Program-made: the position numbers and the translations under genes | Shown here: piece after piece, positions 55,243 through 63,961 of the stretch | How the letters are laid out: each line of letters starts with the position of its first letter | Numbering within the stretch: position 1 is the first letter of the stretch | Source: Verrucomicrobiota bacterium | GTDB taxonomy: Bacteria; Verrucomicrobiota; Verrucomicrobiia; Limisphaerales; PALSA-1396 | Length of the DNA: 64,000 nt | Direction: 5' to 3' | Assembly: GCA_016200005.1 (NCBI GenBank) | Contig: JACQFP010000046.1 | Span: 78,743 to 142,742 of the forward strand | The notes under the pieces: model-generated | Databases searched by the model: none | What the model saw: only the letters and a program-made list of their open reading frames with translations | What the model was told of the DNA's origin: nothing

Positions 55243-55848
55243 TCATTCTCCCTGAAGACGTTTGAACCGGTCTTTCACATTGCCGAAAAATGTTCCCAAG
55301 AAGGATTTCTTTTTCCGCTTCATATCAACACTCCAGGCGCTCAGAACGCATTGCGAACTGCACGCGGGACAACAGATCACTGTCTTGCCGCCTAGTCGTC
55401 GGAGTTTGTGAACACAGGCATTACAGAACAGTTTGTTGCAATGCGTGCAATGCAAGGTGGCGTGCCTTGTCGGGTGGTAAATGCAGGAAGGATAACCGTC
55501 CGGCAGGACGTGATGCGACACGATCTGTTGGACGGGCAGGGGAGGGATGGCCACCGTAGGTGGCACCGTCTCCAGGACCAGCTCGACGTGGCCCAAGTGC
55601 AAGGACTGACCGTGGTGGAGTTCGGATTCGATGATGGGCTGTCCGTCGATCCATGTTCCGTTGGTCGAGTCGAGATCACGAACCAGCACGGAGTCATTTT
55701 GGAACACGATCTCGCAATGTTTGTCGGACACGGTGAGGTCATTGAGAAAATAATCGTTCTCCAGACTTCGACCGAGCCGAATCACCCCCGGCTTCAGCTC
55801 GATTGCCTGTGCCTGGGCGGCCCCGGATATAATAAGCAATCTGGCCAT
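55243..55848 (-). CDS. FHA domain protein with B-box-like zinc region
   Basis: The 201-residue protein has an N-terminal FHA domain (residues 1-95): 'IRLGRSLENDYFLNDLTVSD', 'KHCEIVFQNDSVLVRDLDST' and 'NGTWIDG', with the phosphothreonine-binding Arg, Ser and Asn. A Cys/His-rich stretch follows, 'CIYHPTRHATLHCTHCNKLF' then 'CNACVHKLR', like a B-box zinc finger, with more Cys in 'CCPACSSQC' and a basic C-terminal helix. It should read phosphorylated partners. No Ser/Thr kinase gene is in the window. Confidence 0.85.
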   Translation of the reverse strand: MARLLIISGAAQAQAIELKPGVIRLGRSLENDYFLNDLTVSDKHCEIVFQNDSVLVRDLDSTNGTWIDGQPIIESELHHGQSLHLGHVELVLETVPPTVAIPPLPVQQIVSHHVLPDGYPSCIYHPTRHATLHCTHCNKLFCNACVHKLRRLGGKTVICCPACSSQCVLSAWSVDMKRKKKSFLGTFFGNVKDRFKRLQGE

Positions 55849-55987
55849 AAGTCTTCATCACATTCAGGCTTTGAAAGCGTAATGAATACACATTCGATCT
55901 CGCGTTGTCGATACCAATGAAGGAGTCAAGGCCGGGGAAAACCCCCTTCCTCCTTGCCCTGTCATTGGTCGTTCCTATAATGCCGCG

Positions 55988-57289
55988 ATGCTCGACAGCA
56001 AAGTGATTCGTGAAAAGCCGGATTTCGTGCGGGAACGCCTGGCGTCGCGTGGAGCCGGGGACGAGTCGCAGATCGCCGGAGTGCTGGCTTTGGACGAGCG
56101 GCGACGCAAACACCTTGCTGAAGTCGAACAGTTGAAGGCGCAACGCAATCGCGTCTCCAAGGAAATCGGCATCTTGATGGGACAAAAGAAATCTGCGGAA
56201 GCCGAAGCGAAGAAAAACGAGACCAGAGAAATTGGCAATCGCATCGCCGAATTGGACAAGACGCTTGCGGAAGTCGAAGCCTCACTCCACGAAAGTCTGC
56301 TGCGCCTGCCGAATTTGCCCCACAAGTCGGTAGTCGTCGGTAAGAGCGCGGAGGACAATCCGGTTGTCCGCGGGTACGGTGAGAAACCAACATTTTCCTT
56401 CAAACCCAAATCGCACATTGAACTTTGTGAAAGTTTGAAGCTGATTGATTTTGTTCGCGGCGCGAAACTTTCGGGCAGCGGCTTCCTGCTGTACACACAT
56501 TGGGGCGCCAAACTGGAGCGGGCGCTCATTCAATTCTTGATTGATTTGCACACCTCGGACCACGGCTACACGGAGATCTCGCCACCGTACATCGTGAGCC
56601 GTGATTGCATGACCGGCGTGGGTCAGTTTCCAAAGTTTGAAGACCAGGCCTATGCGGTGCAGGAGGGCAAAGATGGTTCGACGATGGGCAAATTGTATCT
56701 CGTTCCGACGGCGGAAGCGCCGGTGGCCAACATCCATCGCGAGGAAATTCTCAAGGAGAACCAGTTGCCGATTTATTATTGCGCCTACAGTCCTTGCTTT
56801 CGCGCCGAGGCCGGCGCGGCGGGCGTGGGCACGCGCGGCATGATTCGCGTCCATCAGTTCGACAAGGTCGAACTGATCAAAATCGTGAAACCTGAAAACA
56901 GCTACGATGAGTTGGAAAAAATGGTGGTGAATGCCGAGCGCGTTTTACAGTTGTTGGGACTTCATTACCGCGTGATTCAACTGTGCACCGGTGACATGGG
57001 CTTTGCCAGCGCCATGACTTACGACCTCGAAGTCTGGGCGCCAGGGCAGGGGAGTTATCTGGAAGTTTCGAGTTGTTCCAATTGCGAGGATTTTCAGGCG
57101 CGCCGAATGAATCTCCGGTTCAAAGCGGCGACTGGCGAAAACAAATACGCGCACGTTCTCAACGGCAGCGGCACGGCACTCGCCCGGCTGTTTGTCGCGC
57201 TGGTGGAAACGCACCAGCAAGCGGACGGCAGCCTCACCATCCCGGAAAAGTTACGACCGTATCTCAAAACCGACCGGATTACTGCGTGA
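55988..57289 (+). CDS. serS: Seryl-tRNA synthetase
   Basis: The protein is 433 residues, matching the family. A long N-terminal coiled coil (about residues 25-105) is the tRNA-binding arm. Class II motifs follow: 'GYTEISPPYIVSRDCMTGVG', 'PTAEAPVANIHREEILKENQ', motif 2 'FRAEAGAAGVGTRGMIRVHQ' and motif 3 'NGSGTALARLFVALVETHQQ'. It attaches serine to tRNA-Ser. It is followed by glgA after 40 bases, on the same strand. Confidence 0.97.
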   Translation: MLDSKVIREKPDFVRERLASRGAGDESQIAGVLALDERRRKHLAEVEQLKAQRNRVSKEIGILMGQKKSAEAEAKKNETREIGNRIAELDKTLAEVEASLHESLLRLPNLPHKSVVVGKSAEDNPVVRGYGEKPTFSFKPKSHIELCESLKLIDFVRGAKLSGSGFLLYTHWGAKLERALIQFLIDLHTSDHGYTEISPPYIVSRDCMTGVGQFPKFEDQAYAVQEGKDGSTMGKLYLVPTAEAPVANIHREEILKENQLPIYYCAYSPCFRAEAGAAGVGTRGMIRVHQFDKVELIKIVKPENSYDELEKMVVNAERVLQLLGLHYRVIQLCTGDMGFASAMTYDLEVWAPGQGSYLEVSSCSNCEDFQARRMNLRFKAATGENKYAHVLNGSGTALARLFVALVETHQQADGSLTIPEKLRPYLKTDRITA

Positions 57290-57329
57290 CCCTACCAGAC
57301 AACCTCGGCTTAAACCGAACTCGATCCTG

Positions 57330-58778
57330 ATGAGAATCCTGCTGGCGAGCAGCGAACTTCACCCTTACTCAAAAACCGGCGGGCTGGCGGACATGGTCGG
57401 CGCGCTGGCCAAAACTCTCGCGCGGGCCGGACATCAGATTGGCGTCGTCACGCCGCTCTATCGAGAGGCTCGCGAAAGATTGCCGGACCTCAAGCGCCTT
57501 GATTTGCCGATCGACCTGCCGCTGGGCCAGCGCCGCTTGCAAGCCGGAGTTTGGACGATTCAGCCGGAGAAAAACCTGACGCTCCATTTCATCAGCCAAC
57601 CGGAATTTTACGATCGAGCGGGGTTGTATCAAGGCAATGGGTCGGATTATCCCGACAACGCCGAGCGATTCATTTTCTTTTCGAAATGCGTTGCCCACCT
57701 TGGACGTCATTTGCCTTGGAAACCGGAGCTCCTTCACGTTCACGATTGGCAAACGGGCCTGGTCCCGATCTTGATGCTGCACCAAAACCTGCAGGAAGGG
57801 TGGGGGCAGTCGCCGCGAACCTGCCTGACCATCCACAACCTCGCTTACCAGGGAATTTTTTCGCGCGCACATTACGAGCTGACCAACCTGCCCGTCGAGT
57901 ATTTCAACCCGAACGGTTTGGAGTTTTACGGCAAGATGAATTGTTTGAAAGCTGGCATCACCTACGCGGACGTCATCACCACCGTCAGCCCGCGTTACGC
58001 GCGTGAAATCACCACCGAAGCGCTGGGCTGTGGACTCGACGGTTGTTTACGACCGCGACAAAACTCGCTATTCGGAATCTTGAATGGGGTTGACTACGAA
58101 GAATGGAACACCATACACAACCCGTTTTTGAAACATTCGTACTCCATCCGCCGTTTGACGGGGAAGACGAAGGAGAAATGTGATTTGCAGAAAGAGCTCG
58201 GACTGCCGGCGCATCCCGACATTCCGCTGTTCGGCAGCATCACTCGATTGGCCGATCAAAAAGGAGTCGATATTCAACAAGGCGCACTGGAAGAAATGCT
58301 CGCTGCCACCCTGCAGTTCGTGCTCCTGGGCAATGGCTCGCCGAGCTATGAAAAAGCCTATCAGACTCTCGCCGCACGTTTCCCCCGGAAGGTCGCTGTT
58401 AAAATCGGTTTCGACCAGGGGCTGTCGCATCGGATTGAAGCTGGCTGCGATTTTTATCTCATGCCCTCAAGGTTCGAGCCGTGCGGGTTGAATCAGATGT
58501 ACAGCCTTCGTTACGGCACCATTCCCATTGTCCGGGTCACGGGCGGACTGGACGACACGGTCATCGACGCTTCCGAAGACCCGAAAAAGGCCAATGGCAT
58601 CAAATTCACCGACTACTCTGCGCGCGCCCTGGCCAAAGCAATGCGGAAGGCGATGGTGCTCTACGAGGATAAAAAGCTGCTGCGCCACTATCGAAATAAT
58701 GCCATGGCGGCAGACTTCTCCTGGGAGCAAGTCAGCCAGCAGTATCTGAAAGTTTACAAGGTGGCTCTGGACCGTTGA
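57330..58778 (+). CDS. glgA: Glycogen synthase (ADP-glucose type)
   Basis: The ATG at 57330 gives 482 residues. The GT5 motif 'SELHPYSKTGGLADMVGALA' contains the KTGGL nucleotide-sugar loop; 'LLHVHDWQTGLVPILML' and 'LTIHNLAYQGIFS' follow, and the C-terminal domain shows 'MPSRFEPCGLNQMYSLRYGT' with the second acidic site and 'VRVTGGLDDTVID'. It extends alpha-1,4-glucan from ADP-glucose. Other glg genes are not in the window. Confidence 0.95.
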   Translation: MRILLASSELHPYSKTGGLADMVGALAKTLARAGHQIGVVTPLYREARERLPDLKRLDLPIDLPLGQRRLQAGVWTIQPEKNLTLHFISQPEFYDRAGLYQGNGSDYPDNAERFIFFSKCVAHLGRHLPWKPELLHVHDWQTGLVPILMLHQNLQEGWGQSPRTCLTIHNLAYQGIFSRAHYELTNLPVEYFNPNGLEFYGKMNCLKAGITYADVITTVSPRYAREITTEALGCGLDGCLRPRQNSLFGILNGVDYEEWNTIHNPFLKHSYSIRRLTGKTKEKCDLQKELGLPAHPDIPLFGSITRLADQKGVDIQQGALEEMLAATLQFVLLGNGSPSYEKAYQTLAARFPRKVAVKIGFDQGLSHRIEAGCDFYLMPSRFEPCGLNQMYSLRYGTIPIVRVTGGLDDTVIDASEDPKKANGIKFTDYSARALAKAMRKAMVLYEDKKLLRHYRNNAMAADFSWEQVSQQYLKVYKVALDR

Positions 58779-58885
58779 CAGGGGAAAAGGCAAGCAATTG
58801 AAGGAATCTAAACTAAGTATAACATACATTGTGCGAAACATTGGAACATCGCCCAAACCCAATAAACTTGCGGCTTTGTTCGCGA

Positions 58886-60058
58886 TTATCGATGGCCCCA
58901 GCCGAAGCGTTCGCTGATCGGCCAATAGACGAAACAGGATTTGCCGATCACGTTCGTGCGGGAAAAATCTCCCCAGGCGCGCGAATCGAAACTGTTCACC
59001 GTGTTGTCGCCCATCACCATGTAGTGATCCGGTCTTACCACGTAGCCTTCCTGCTTGTCTTGGAATAGCGGTGCAAGATGCGGAAAATTGACGTGCCCGG
59101 AATAATGACTTTCCTGAGGCGGTTCTTTGGGGTTGAAGGAATAGACGTTCTCGAAGTGTGGCGTGGAAGCGTCCAGACGATTGGTGCGATTGATGGTCAA
59201 GTGACGATCGTCGCCGATTTGTACACGCTCACCGCCGAGGGCGACGAGTCGTTTGATATAAAACTGGTCCTGTGGCATGCGCGGATCCTCAATTCCTTTG
59301 GTTTCAAAGACGATGATTTCACCGCGCGTTGGATGACGGAAATTGTAGGTGAGGCGATTGACAAAGAGATGGTCGCCAGCGGTCTCCTTGAAATCTATGA
59401 TGGCTTCGCCTTTGTGGAAGGCATCTCCGACATGGACGCCGGCTCGTTCCGCAAAATGATCGTCCGGCGTAAACCACAACAGGTGCGATTTTTCTCCACC
59501 GCGGTATCGCATTGTGATGCGCTGCTTGTTGATGAACCTCAGCACGTGCTCCGGCTCGCCGATCTGAACCAGTTCACCATCGTCCTCCGCAGCCAGATAA
59601 TGGTAAAATGTGCCGCGGACACAGGCTTGGTAGAAACGAGCGAGTCCGCTGGGGATTTTAATTTCCGGATGCTCCTTGAGATTGGTGGAAGTAACGCCGT
59701 AAAGCGTCGGCTGCATCGAACCGGTCGGGATTTTGAACGGCTGGAGAAAAAATGTGCGGATGCTCATCGCCACGGCTACCGCCACGAGGATCACTTCGAT
59801 GTTTTCCCGGACTGCCGAATGCGGATAGGGCTTGAGCCATTTGTTGGCGACCTTTTCCAGGTTCTCCATTTGTTTTAGCAGTGTCTTATTGTCTTCGTTC
59901 GCATCGACTGTCTTCTTTAGTTCCAACATTGCGGCAGTAATCGCCTCAATGGCTGGTGGCGACAGAATATCGCGTTGCGCGTTGAGCAGTTTGGCGACGT
60001 GCTTGCGCATTTCGGTCGCGTGCCGAACCGTCTTCGAGAGAAACCATTTCAAATTCAT
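58886..60058 (-). CDS. lepB: Signal peptidase I
   Basis: The 390-residue protein has one membrane segment at about 86-100, then 'FFLQPFKIPTGSMQPTLYGV' with catalytic Ser114, 'QDQFYIKRLVALGGERVQIG' with catalytic Lys269, and 'MVMGDNTVNSFDSRAWGD' near the end. It is longer than typical because of an N-terminal helical region (residues 1-80) and an insert between Ser and Lys with 'FHKGEAIIDFKETAGDHLFV'. It lies three bases downstream of lepA, the classic lepA-lepB arrangement. Confidence 0.95.
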   Translation of the reverse strand: MNLKWFLSKTVRHATEMRKHVAKLLNAQRDILSPPAIEAITAAMLELKKTVDANEDNKTLLKQMENLEKVANKWLKPYPHSAVRENIEVILVAVAVAMSIRTFFLQPFKIPTGSMQPTLYGVTSTNLKEHPEIKIPSGLARFYQACVRGTFYHYLAAEDDGELVQIGEPEHVLRFINKQRITMRYRGGEKSHLLWFTPDDHFAERAGVHVGDAFHKGEAIIDFKETAGDHLFVNRLTYNFRHPTRGEIIVFETKGIEDPRMPQDQFYIKRLVALGGERVQIGDDRHLTINRTNRLDASTPHFENVYSFNPKEPPQESHYSGHVNFPHLAPLFQDKQEGYVVRPDHYMVMGDNTVNSFDSRAWGDFSRTNVIGKSCFVYWPISERFGWGHR

Positions 60059-60061
60059 AAA

Positions 60062-61852
60062 TTATGCTTTCAACACTTCGATGAACGCTTCCTGAGGAAT
60101 GTTGACAGAGCCGAACGATTTCATGCGCTTCTTGCCCTCCTTCTGTTTTTCCAGAAGCTTGCGTTTGCGCGTGATGTCCCCGCCGTAACATTTCGCGGTC
60201 ACGTCCTTGCGCAACGCGCTGACGCTTTCGCGCGCGATGATCTTCCCGCCGATGGCGGCTTGAATGGCCACCTGGTATTGCTGCCGGGGAATGACCTCCT
60301 TCAGCTTCGCGGCGAGCGCGCGTCCCCTGCCCTCCGCCTTGTCGCGATGCACGATGCAAGAGAAAGCGTCCACCGATTCGCCATTCACGAGCATGTCGAG
60401 TTTCACCATGTGCGACTCCATGTAACCAGTGTGCTCGTAATCCATCGAGCCAAAACCGCGTGTGATGCTCTTGATACGGTCATGGAAATCAATCAAAATC
60501 TCGTTCAATGGGATCATGCTCGTCAACATGACCCGCCGCGAGTCGAGCGTTTCGGTGTGATCCACCACGCCCCGCTTCTCTGAAATCAACGCCATCATGT
60601 CGCCGATGTATTCGTTCGGGCAAATCACGAAGGACTTGACCATCGGCTCTTCGATTTTCCCGATGTAGTTCGGTTCGGGCAGATACGCCGGGTTGTCGAT
60701 CTCCTTCAACGTGCCGTCGGTCAATGTCACGCGATACACCACGCTTGGATACGTGGCAATGATGTCCATGTCATATTCCCGGCGCAGCCGTTCCTGGACG
60801 ATTTCCAAATGGAGCAGTCCGAGAAAGCCGCAGCGGAAACCAAATCCAAGCGCCACCGAGCTTTCTGCCTGGTACACGAACGCCGAATCGTTGAGTTGCA
60901 GCTTGCCGAGGTTGATCTTGAGATGCTCGTAATCCGAGGTGTTGATCGGATAAATGCCACTGAACACCATCGGATGAATTTCCTGAAAGCCCGGCAGCAC
61001 GGGAGACGGGTTCCGTGAATCCGTCAACGTGTCGCCCATCTTGACGTCCTTCGGGCTTTTGATGTTCGCCGTGATGTAACCAGTCTCACCCACTTCCAGC
61101 TTTTCCCGAACATAAGGCTTAGGATTAAAACTACCGACCTCCTTTACCTCGACGGATTTGCCCGAGTGCAATAACTTGACCTGCATTCCCGCCTTCAACT
61201 CCCCATTGAAAACCCGCACATGCGTCACTACGCCCTTGTAAGTGTCGAAATAGGAATCAAAACCCAATGCCTGCAACGAAGGCGCGCCAGTCGGTTTTGG
61301 TGCCGGCACGCGGGCGACTATTGCCTCCAAAATATCATCGATGCCGATGCCTTCCTTCGCGCTTGCCAGGATGGCCGTGTCACCGGGAATGGCCAGAATA
61401 TCTTCCAATTGTGTTTTGGTCAGCGCCACATCGGCATGGGGCAGGTCGATTTTGTTGATGATCGGAATGATGGCCAGGTTTTGCTTCATGGCCAGATGCA
61501 CGTTGGCGACGGTCTGCGCCTCGACGCCTTGCGCCGCGTCGATAATGAGCAAAGCTCCCTCGCACGCACTCAAGCTGCGGGAAACTTCATACGAAAAATC
61601 GACGTGCCCCGGCGTGTCGATCAGGTTCAGCTCGTAAGTCTCACCGTTCTTGGCCGTGTAAAGCATCGTGACCGGGTGCGCTTTGATCGTGATGCCGCGC
61701 TCGCGCTCTAGGTCCATCGAATCGAGTAACTGCTCCTCCATGTCCCGGGTGGAAATTGTCCCGGTGCGATGCAACAACCGATCCGAAAGTGTCGTCTTGC
61801 CGTGATCGATGTGGGCGATGATGCTGAAATTTCTTATGTGCGCCGCGTCCAT
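60062..61852 (-). CDS. lepA: Elongation factor 4 (LepA)
   Basis: This 596-residue translational GTPase has 'NFSIIAHIDHGKTTLSDRLL' (G1), 'ERERGITIKAHPVTM' (G2), 'LIDTPGHVDFSYEVSR' (G3) and 'NKIDLPHADV' (G4), followed by EF-G-like domains and the LepA-specific C-terminal domain ending 'SVNIPQEAFIEVLKA'. It binds ribosomes and affects translocation under stress. lepB is directly downstream, separated by three bases. Confidence 0.97.
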   Translation of the reverse strand: MDAAHIRNFSIIAHIDHGKTTLSDRLLHRTGTISTRDMEEQLLDSMDLERERGITIKAHPVTMLYTAKNGETYELNLIDTPGHVDFSYEVSRSLSACEGALLIIDAAQGVEAQTVANVHLAMKQNLAIIPIINKIDLPHADVALTKTQLEDILAIPGDTAILASAKEGIGIDDILEAIVARVPAPKPTGAPSLQALGFDSYFDTYKGVVTHVRVFNGELKAGMQVKLLHSGKSVEVKEVGSFNPKPYVREKLEVGETGYITANIKSPKDVKMGDTLTDSRNPSPVLPGFQEIHPMVFSGIYPINTSDYEHLKINLGKLQLNDSAFVYQAESSVALGFGFRCGFLGLLHLEIVQERLRREYDMDIIATYPSVVYRVTLTDGTLKEIDNPAYLPEPNYIGKIEEPMVKSFVICPNEYIGDMMALISEKRGVVDHTETLDSRRVMLTSMIPLNEILIDFHDRIKSITRGFGSMDYEHTGYMESHMVKLDMLVNGESVDAFSCIVHRDKAEGRGRALAAKLKEVIPRQQYQVAIQAAIGGKIIARESVSALRKDVTAKCYGGDITRKRKLLEKQKEGKKRMKSFGSVNIPQEAFIEVLKA

Positions 61853-62332
61853 TACATCTGACTCTGACTCGTAATCTTGATCTTAATCCGGGTGTTGCCC
61901 AGCCTGAAGCCGGGAGAGAAGATACTGGTGAATGTTTTGAAGCAAAAGGTTAATCTCGACCCTGGCGACAATCGCCCCCTCCCCTGCCCTTTCCGAAGCG
62001 ATCGAAGTAAACGAAACGCGATTTCGCGAAGCTCAAAAGAAAGCTTGCTATCCCCAATCGCCTGCTTACCATTCTCCACACTCAAAGCAACCCCTAAAAA
62101 ATGATTCTTAGGTAACCCCTCTTGAGCAACTGCGGCGGATGCGCGAAAAGCGACAAAGCGGGCAGTGGCGAACTGAAAGCAGAGATAAGCAGTTTCAACC
62201 TCAGCTTCCTCCGAGCGATGATTTAGCTCTCGACTGCTCCGCTTTTCGGCGACACACCAACGGAGGGTCTGGCTCCGACACCCCGTCCAAATGACTCATC
62301 ATCCTAGCCAACCTTCCATCTGAAAGGAGACA
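61853..62332. other. Region upstream of lepA, mostly non-coding
   Basis: About 480 bases lie between lepA and the interrupted secreted-protein gene. The lepA promoter is expected here. The proximal part holds a decayed four-helix-bundle-like frame (61880-62085); in the rest I see nothing I can name. Confidence 0.45.
61880..62085 (-). pseudogene. Possible remnant of a four-helix bundle (23S IVS-type) gene
   Basis: One minus frame reads 'GDSKLSFELREIA' and later 'GQGRG', and neighbouring frames contribute 'VSFTSIASERAGE' and 'VEINLLLQNIHQYLL'. Set together these resemble the 'SFELREIAVSxPSNIAEGQGR' and 'VELLLLxxHxxYL' blocks of the small four-helix bundle family, with at least two frameshifts and an internal deletion. 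It runs up to the lepA start. The call rests on short motifs only. Confidence 0.3.
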
Positions 62333-62434
62333 ATGAAAACGAACGTATTGCACGCACTGATCTCTGTTGTGCTCTTTTCTGCCCCAGCCTATTCGCAAAC
62401 TGATTTTCCCTTCTTGCGACTTCATAATGGGTAA
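62333..62434 (+). pseudogene. N-terminal fragment of a secreted protein gene cut by the IS
   Basis: A perfect AAAGGAGA ribosome site precedes an ATG at 62333. The 33-residue frame reads 'MKTNVLHALISVVLFSAPAY' then 'SQTDFP', a textbook signal peptide with cleavage expected before or at SQ, after which the frame runs into the IS inverted repeat and stops at TAA 62432-62434. The original gene breaks at 62408; joining across the IS, the frame stays open from 63888 to the end of the window, though through a hairpin-rich stretch. Confidence 0.7.
62401..62408. repeat. Target-site duplication, left copy
   Basis: TGATTTTC here is repeated exactly at 63880-63887 on the other side of the insertion sequence. 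Eight bases is the size made by ISL3-family elements. Confidence 0.85.
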
Positions 62435-63879
62435 AGGTTGAGCTTTCCGCAGAAGAACAGGATGCGCGTCCGGTAGTTGTCGAAGCTACGGAAGCCCCGC
62501 GCGTTGGATTTGATCATCTGAATCTTCGAGTTCAATCCTTCGGTCACCGCGTTGGTAATCGGATGCCGCAAATAGGTCAGCAGGTTGTCCAGATGGGTCT
62601 TCAACATCTTGGCCACCTTGATCAGCGGCTTGAGCCGACTGCGGCTCACCCACCCAAACCACTGCTTGAAAAAACGCCGCGCCGCCCCTTCATACCGGTA
62701 GGTCCACAACTTCGTGAACAACTCCTTGGCCGCCCACGCGCGCGCCACCTTCAGGCCGCTATCCCGCAGCGCTGCAAAACTGGCCGCCTGCTCGTCGCTG
62801 AAGTTCAGCGGATTATACAGCCACAACTGCCGCGAGCCTTTGAGCGTCTCATCGCCCGCCGCCATCAGTTCCTTGTGCTCGGCGCGCCGCACTTGATCCA
62901 CCGCTTCGTTCAGATGCGCCGCCACGTGGAACTTGTCATGCACCAACTCCGCCTGCGGTGCCTTGGCCCGGCTGGCGTTCATAAACGGCTCCCACATGTC
63001 CACCGCCACCGCTTCGATCTGCTGGCGTTGCTCCGCGCTCAGCGTGTCCCACAACGCCTCGGCCGCCGCCTGCGTCCGGCCCTCCACCACGTCCAACACC
63101 CGGCTGGCTTTCAAATCCGTCAGCAGCGAAATATACGACTGGCCCGAACGAAAACTCTTCTCGTCCATCCCTACGTGCAAGAGGGCTTCCAACTCGCGCC
63201 GTGACAAACCGCGCTGCACCGCCCGCCGCAGAATGTGATCCACTTCGTCCCACGAGAGTCCCAGCAAACCGGCGGCCTGCTTGACGCTGCGCGCGCACAG
63301 CAACACGTCGATGGCAAAACGCTCGAAGAGCCGGCTGAACCGTCCGCCCGGCTCCGCCCAGGGCACCGCCAGGGTCTTGACGCCGTCGGTCGCGCAGTCC
63401 ACCCGCGGCACGCGTGCCCGCAGGATCGTTTGAAACTGCATCGTGTCCAGATGCCGCCACGTGCGCTGCGGCGCGTAGTCGTAGAGCGTGCAGGCTTGGC
63501 CGCAGACCGGACACTGAGCCTTTTGGCCTTCGGCCCAGGTCAACTCAATCTCCACGCGCTTTTCGCTCAGTTCCAGCTTCACGTGCTTCACCTGCCAGGG
63601 CGATTCAATCCCCAGCAGCAGCCGATAATGTTGGTGCAGTTCGTTCTCTGAAAAAATCATCGGGCCAGCTTGCCGCAGCCCGCTGGTAACTGGCCAGTCT
63701 TTCCCACAACGTCCGTCCGGCGGAGTACAGCGGAGCGGAGCGAAGTCCGGCGCGAAGCGGCTTGAATCCCGCATACCCGCGATGCTTGACTGCTCCAGAA
63801 GTTGCCAACCGCTTCATTCTTAAAAGCCTTTTCCCTTCCCCATTCCCTCGTGCTTACCCATTAAGAAGTCCGAAGAACC
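62409..63879. mobile_element. ISL3-family insertion sequence
   Basis: The element is 1471 bp long. Its left end CCTTCTTGCGACTTCATAAT(GGGTAA) and the reverse complement of its right end, GGTTCTTCGGACTTCTTAAT(GGGTAA), match at 21 of 26 positions; GGTTCTTCGGA is the usual look of ISL3 termini. It encodes one transposase on the minus strand and is flanked by the duplicated octamer TGATTTTC. The intact duplication and open transposase frame point to a recent insertion. It has split a small secreted-protein gene. Confidence 0.9.
62422..63660 (-). CDS. ISL3-family transposase
   Basis: From the ATG at 63660 the protein has 412 residues, the normal ISL3 size; its stop codon lies within the left inverted repeat. 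An N-terminal zinc ribbon is seen ('CPVCGQACTLYDYAPQRTWR'), then a helix-turn-helix-like segment ('QAAGLLGLSWDEVDHILRRA') and the DDE domain with 'VGMDEKSFRSGQSYISLLTD' (first Asp), 'AVAVDMWEPFMNA' (second Asp), 'ELVHDKFHVAAHLNEAVDQV' and the late 'ITNAVTEGLNSKIQMIKSNA' with the closing Glu. No frameshift is visible, so it may be active. Confidence 0.93.
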   Translation of the reverse strand: MIFSENELHQHYRLLLGIESPWQVKHVKLELSEKRVEIELTWAEGQKAQCPVCGQACTLYDYAPQRTWRHLDTMQFQTILRARVPRVDCATDGVKTLAVPWAEPGGRFSRLFERFAIDVLLCARSVKQAAGLLGLSWDEVDHILRRAVQRGLSRRELEALLHVGMDEKSFRSGQSYISLLTDLKASRVLDVVEGRTQAAAEALWDTLSAEQRQQIEAVAVDMWEPFMNASRAKAPQAELVHDKFHVAAHLNEAVDQVRRAEHKELMAAGDETLKGSRQLWLYNPLNFSDEQAASFAALRDSGLKVARAWAAKELFTKLWTYRYEGAARRFFKQWFGWVSRSRLKPLIKVAKMLKTHLDNLLTYLRHPITNAVTEGLNSKIQMIKSNARGFRSFDNYRTRILFFCGKLNLYPL

Positions 63880-63887
63880 TGATTTTC
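63880..63887. repeat. Target-site duplication, right copy
   Basis: TGATTTTC, identical to 62401-62408. Confidence 0.85.
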
Positions 63888-63933
63888 CTGGAGGTCGGTG
63901 TAAAAGTCTTTCTGTAAATTGTCTTTCTTCTCT

Positions 63934-63961
63934 CCGCCTCCACCCCTCCGGGGTGAGGCGG
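63934..63961. repeat. GC-rich hairpin at the window end
   Basis: CCGCCTC(C)ACCCC and GGGGTGAGGCGG pair around TCC with one bulged C. It is followed by seven-base-like units (GAGCGAA, GGCGAGC, GTAGCGA, GCCGAGC) to the end of the window, so it probably belongs to the palindrome and heptamer class seen elsewhere. Confidence 0.55.
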
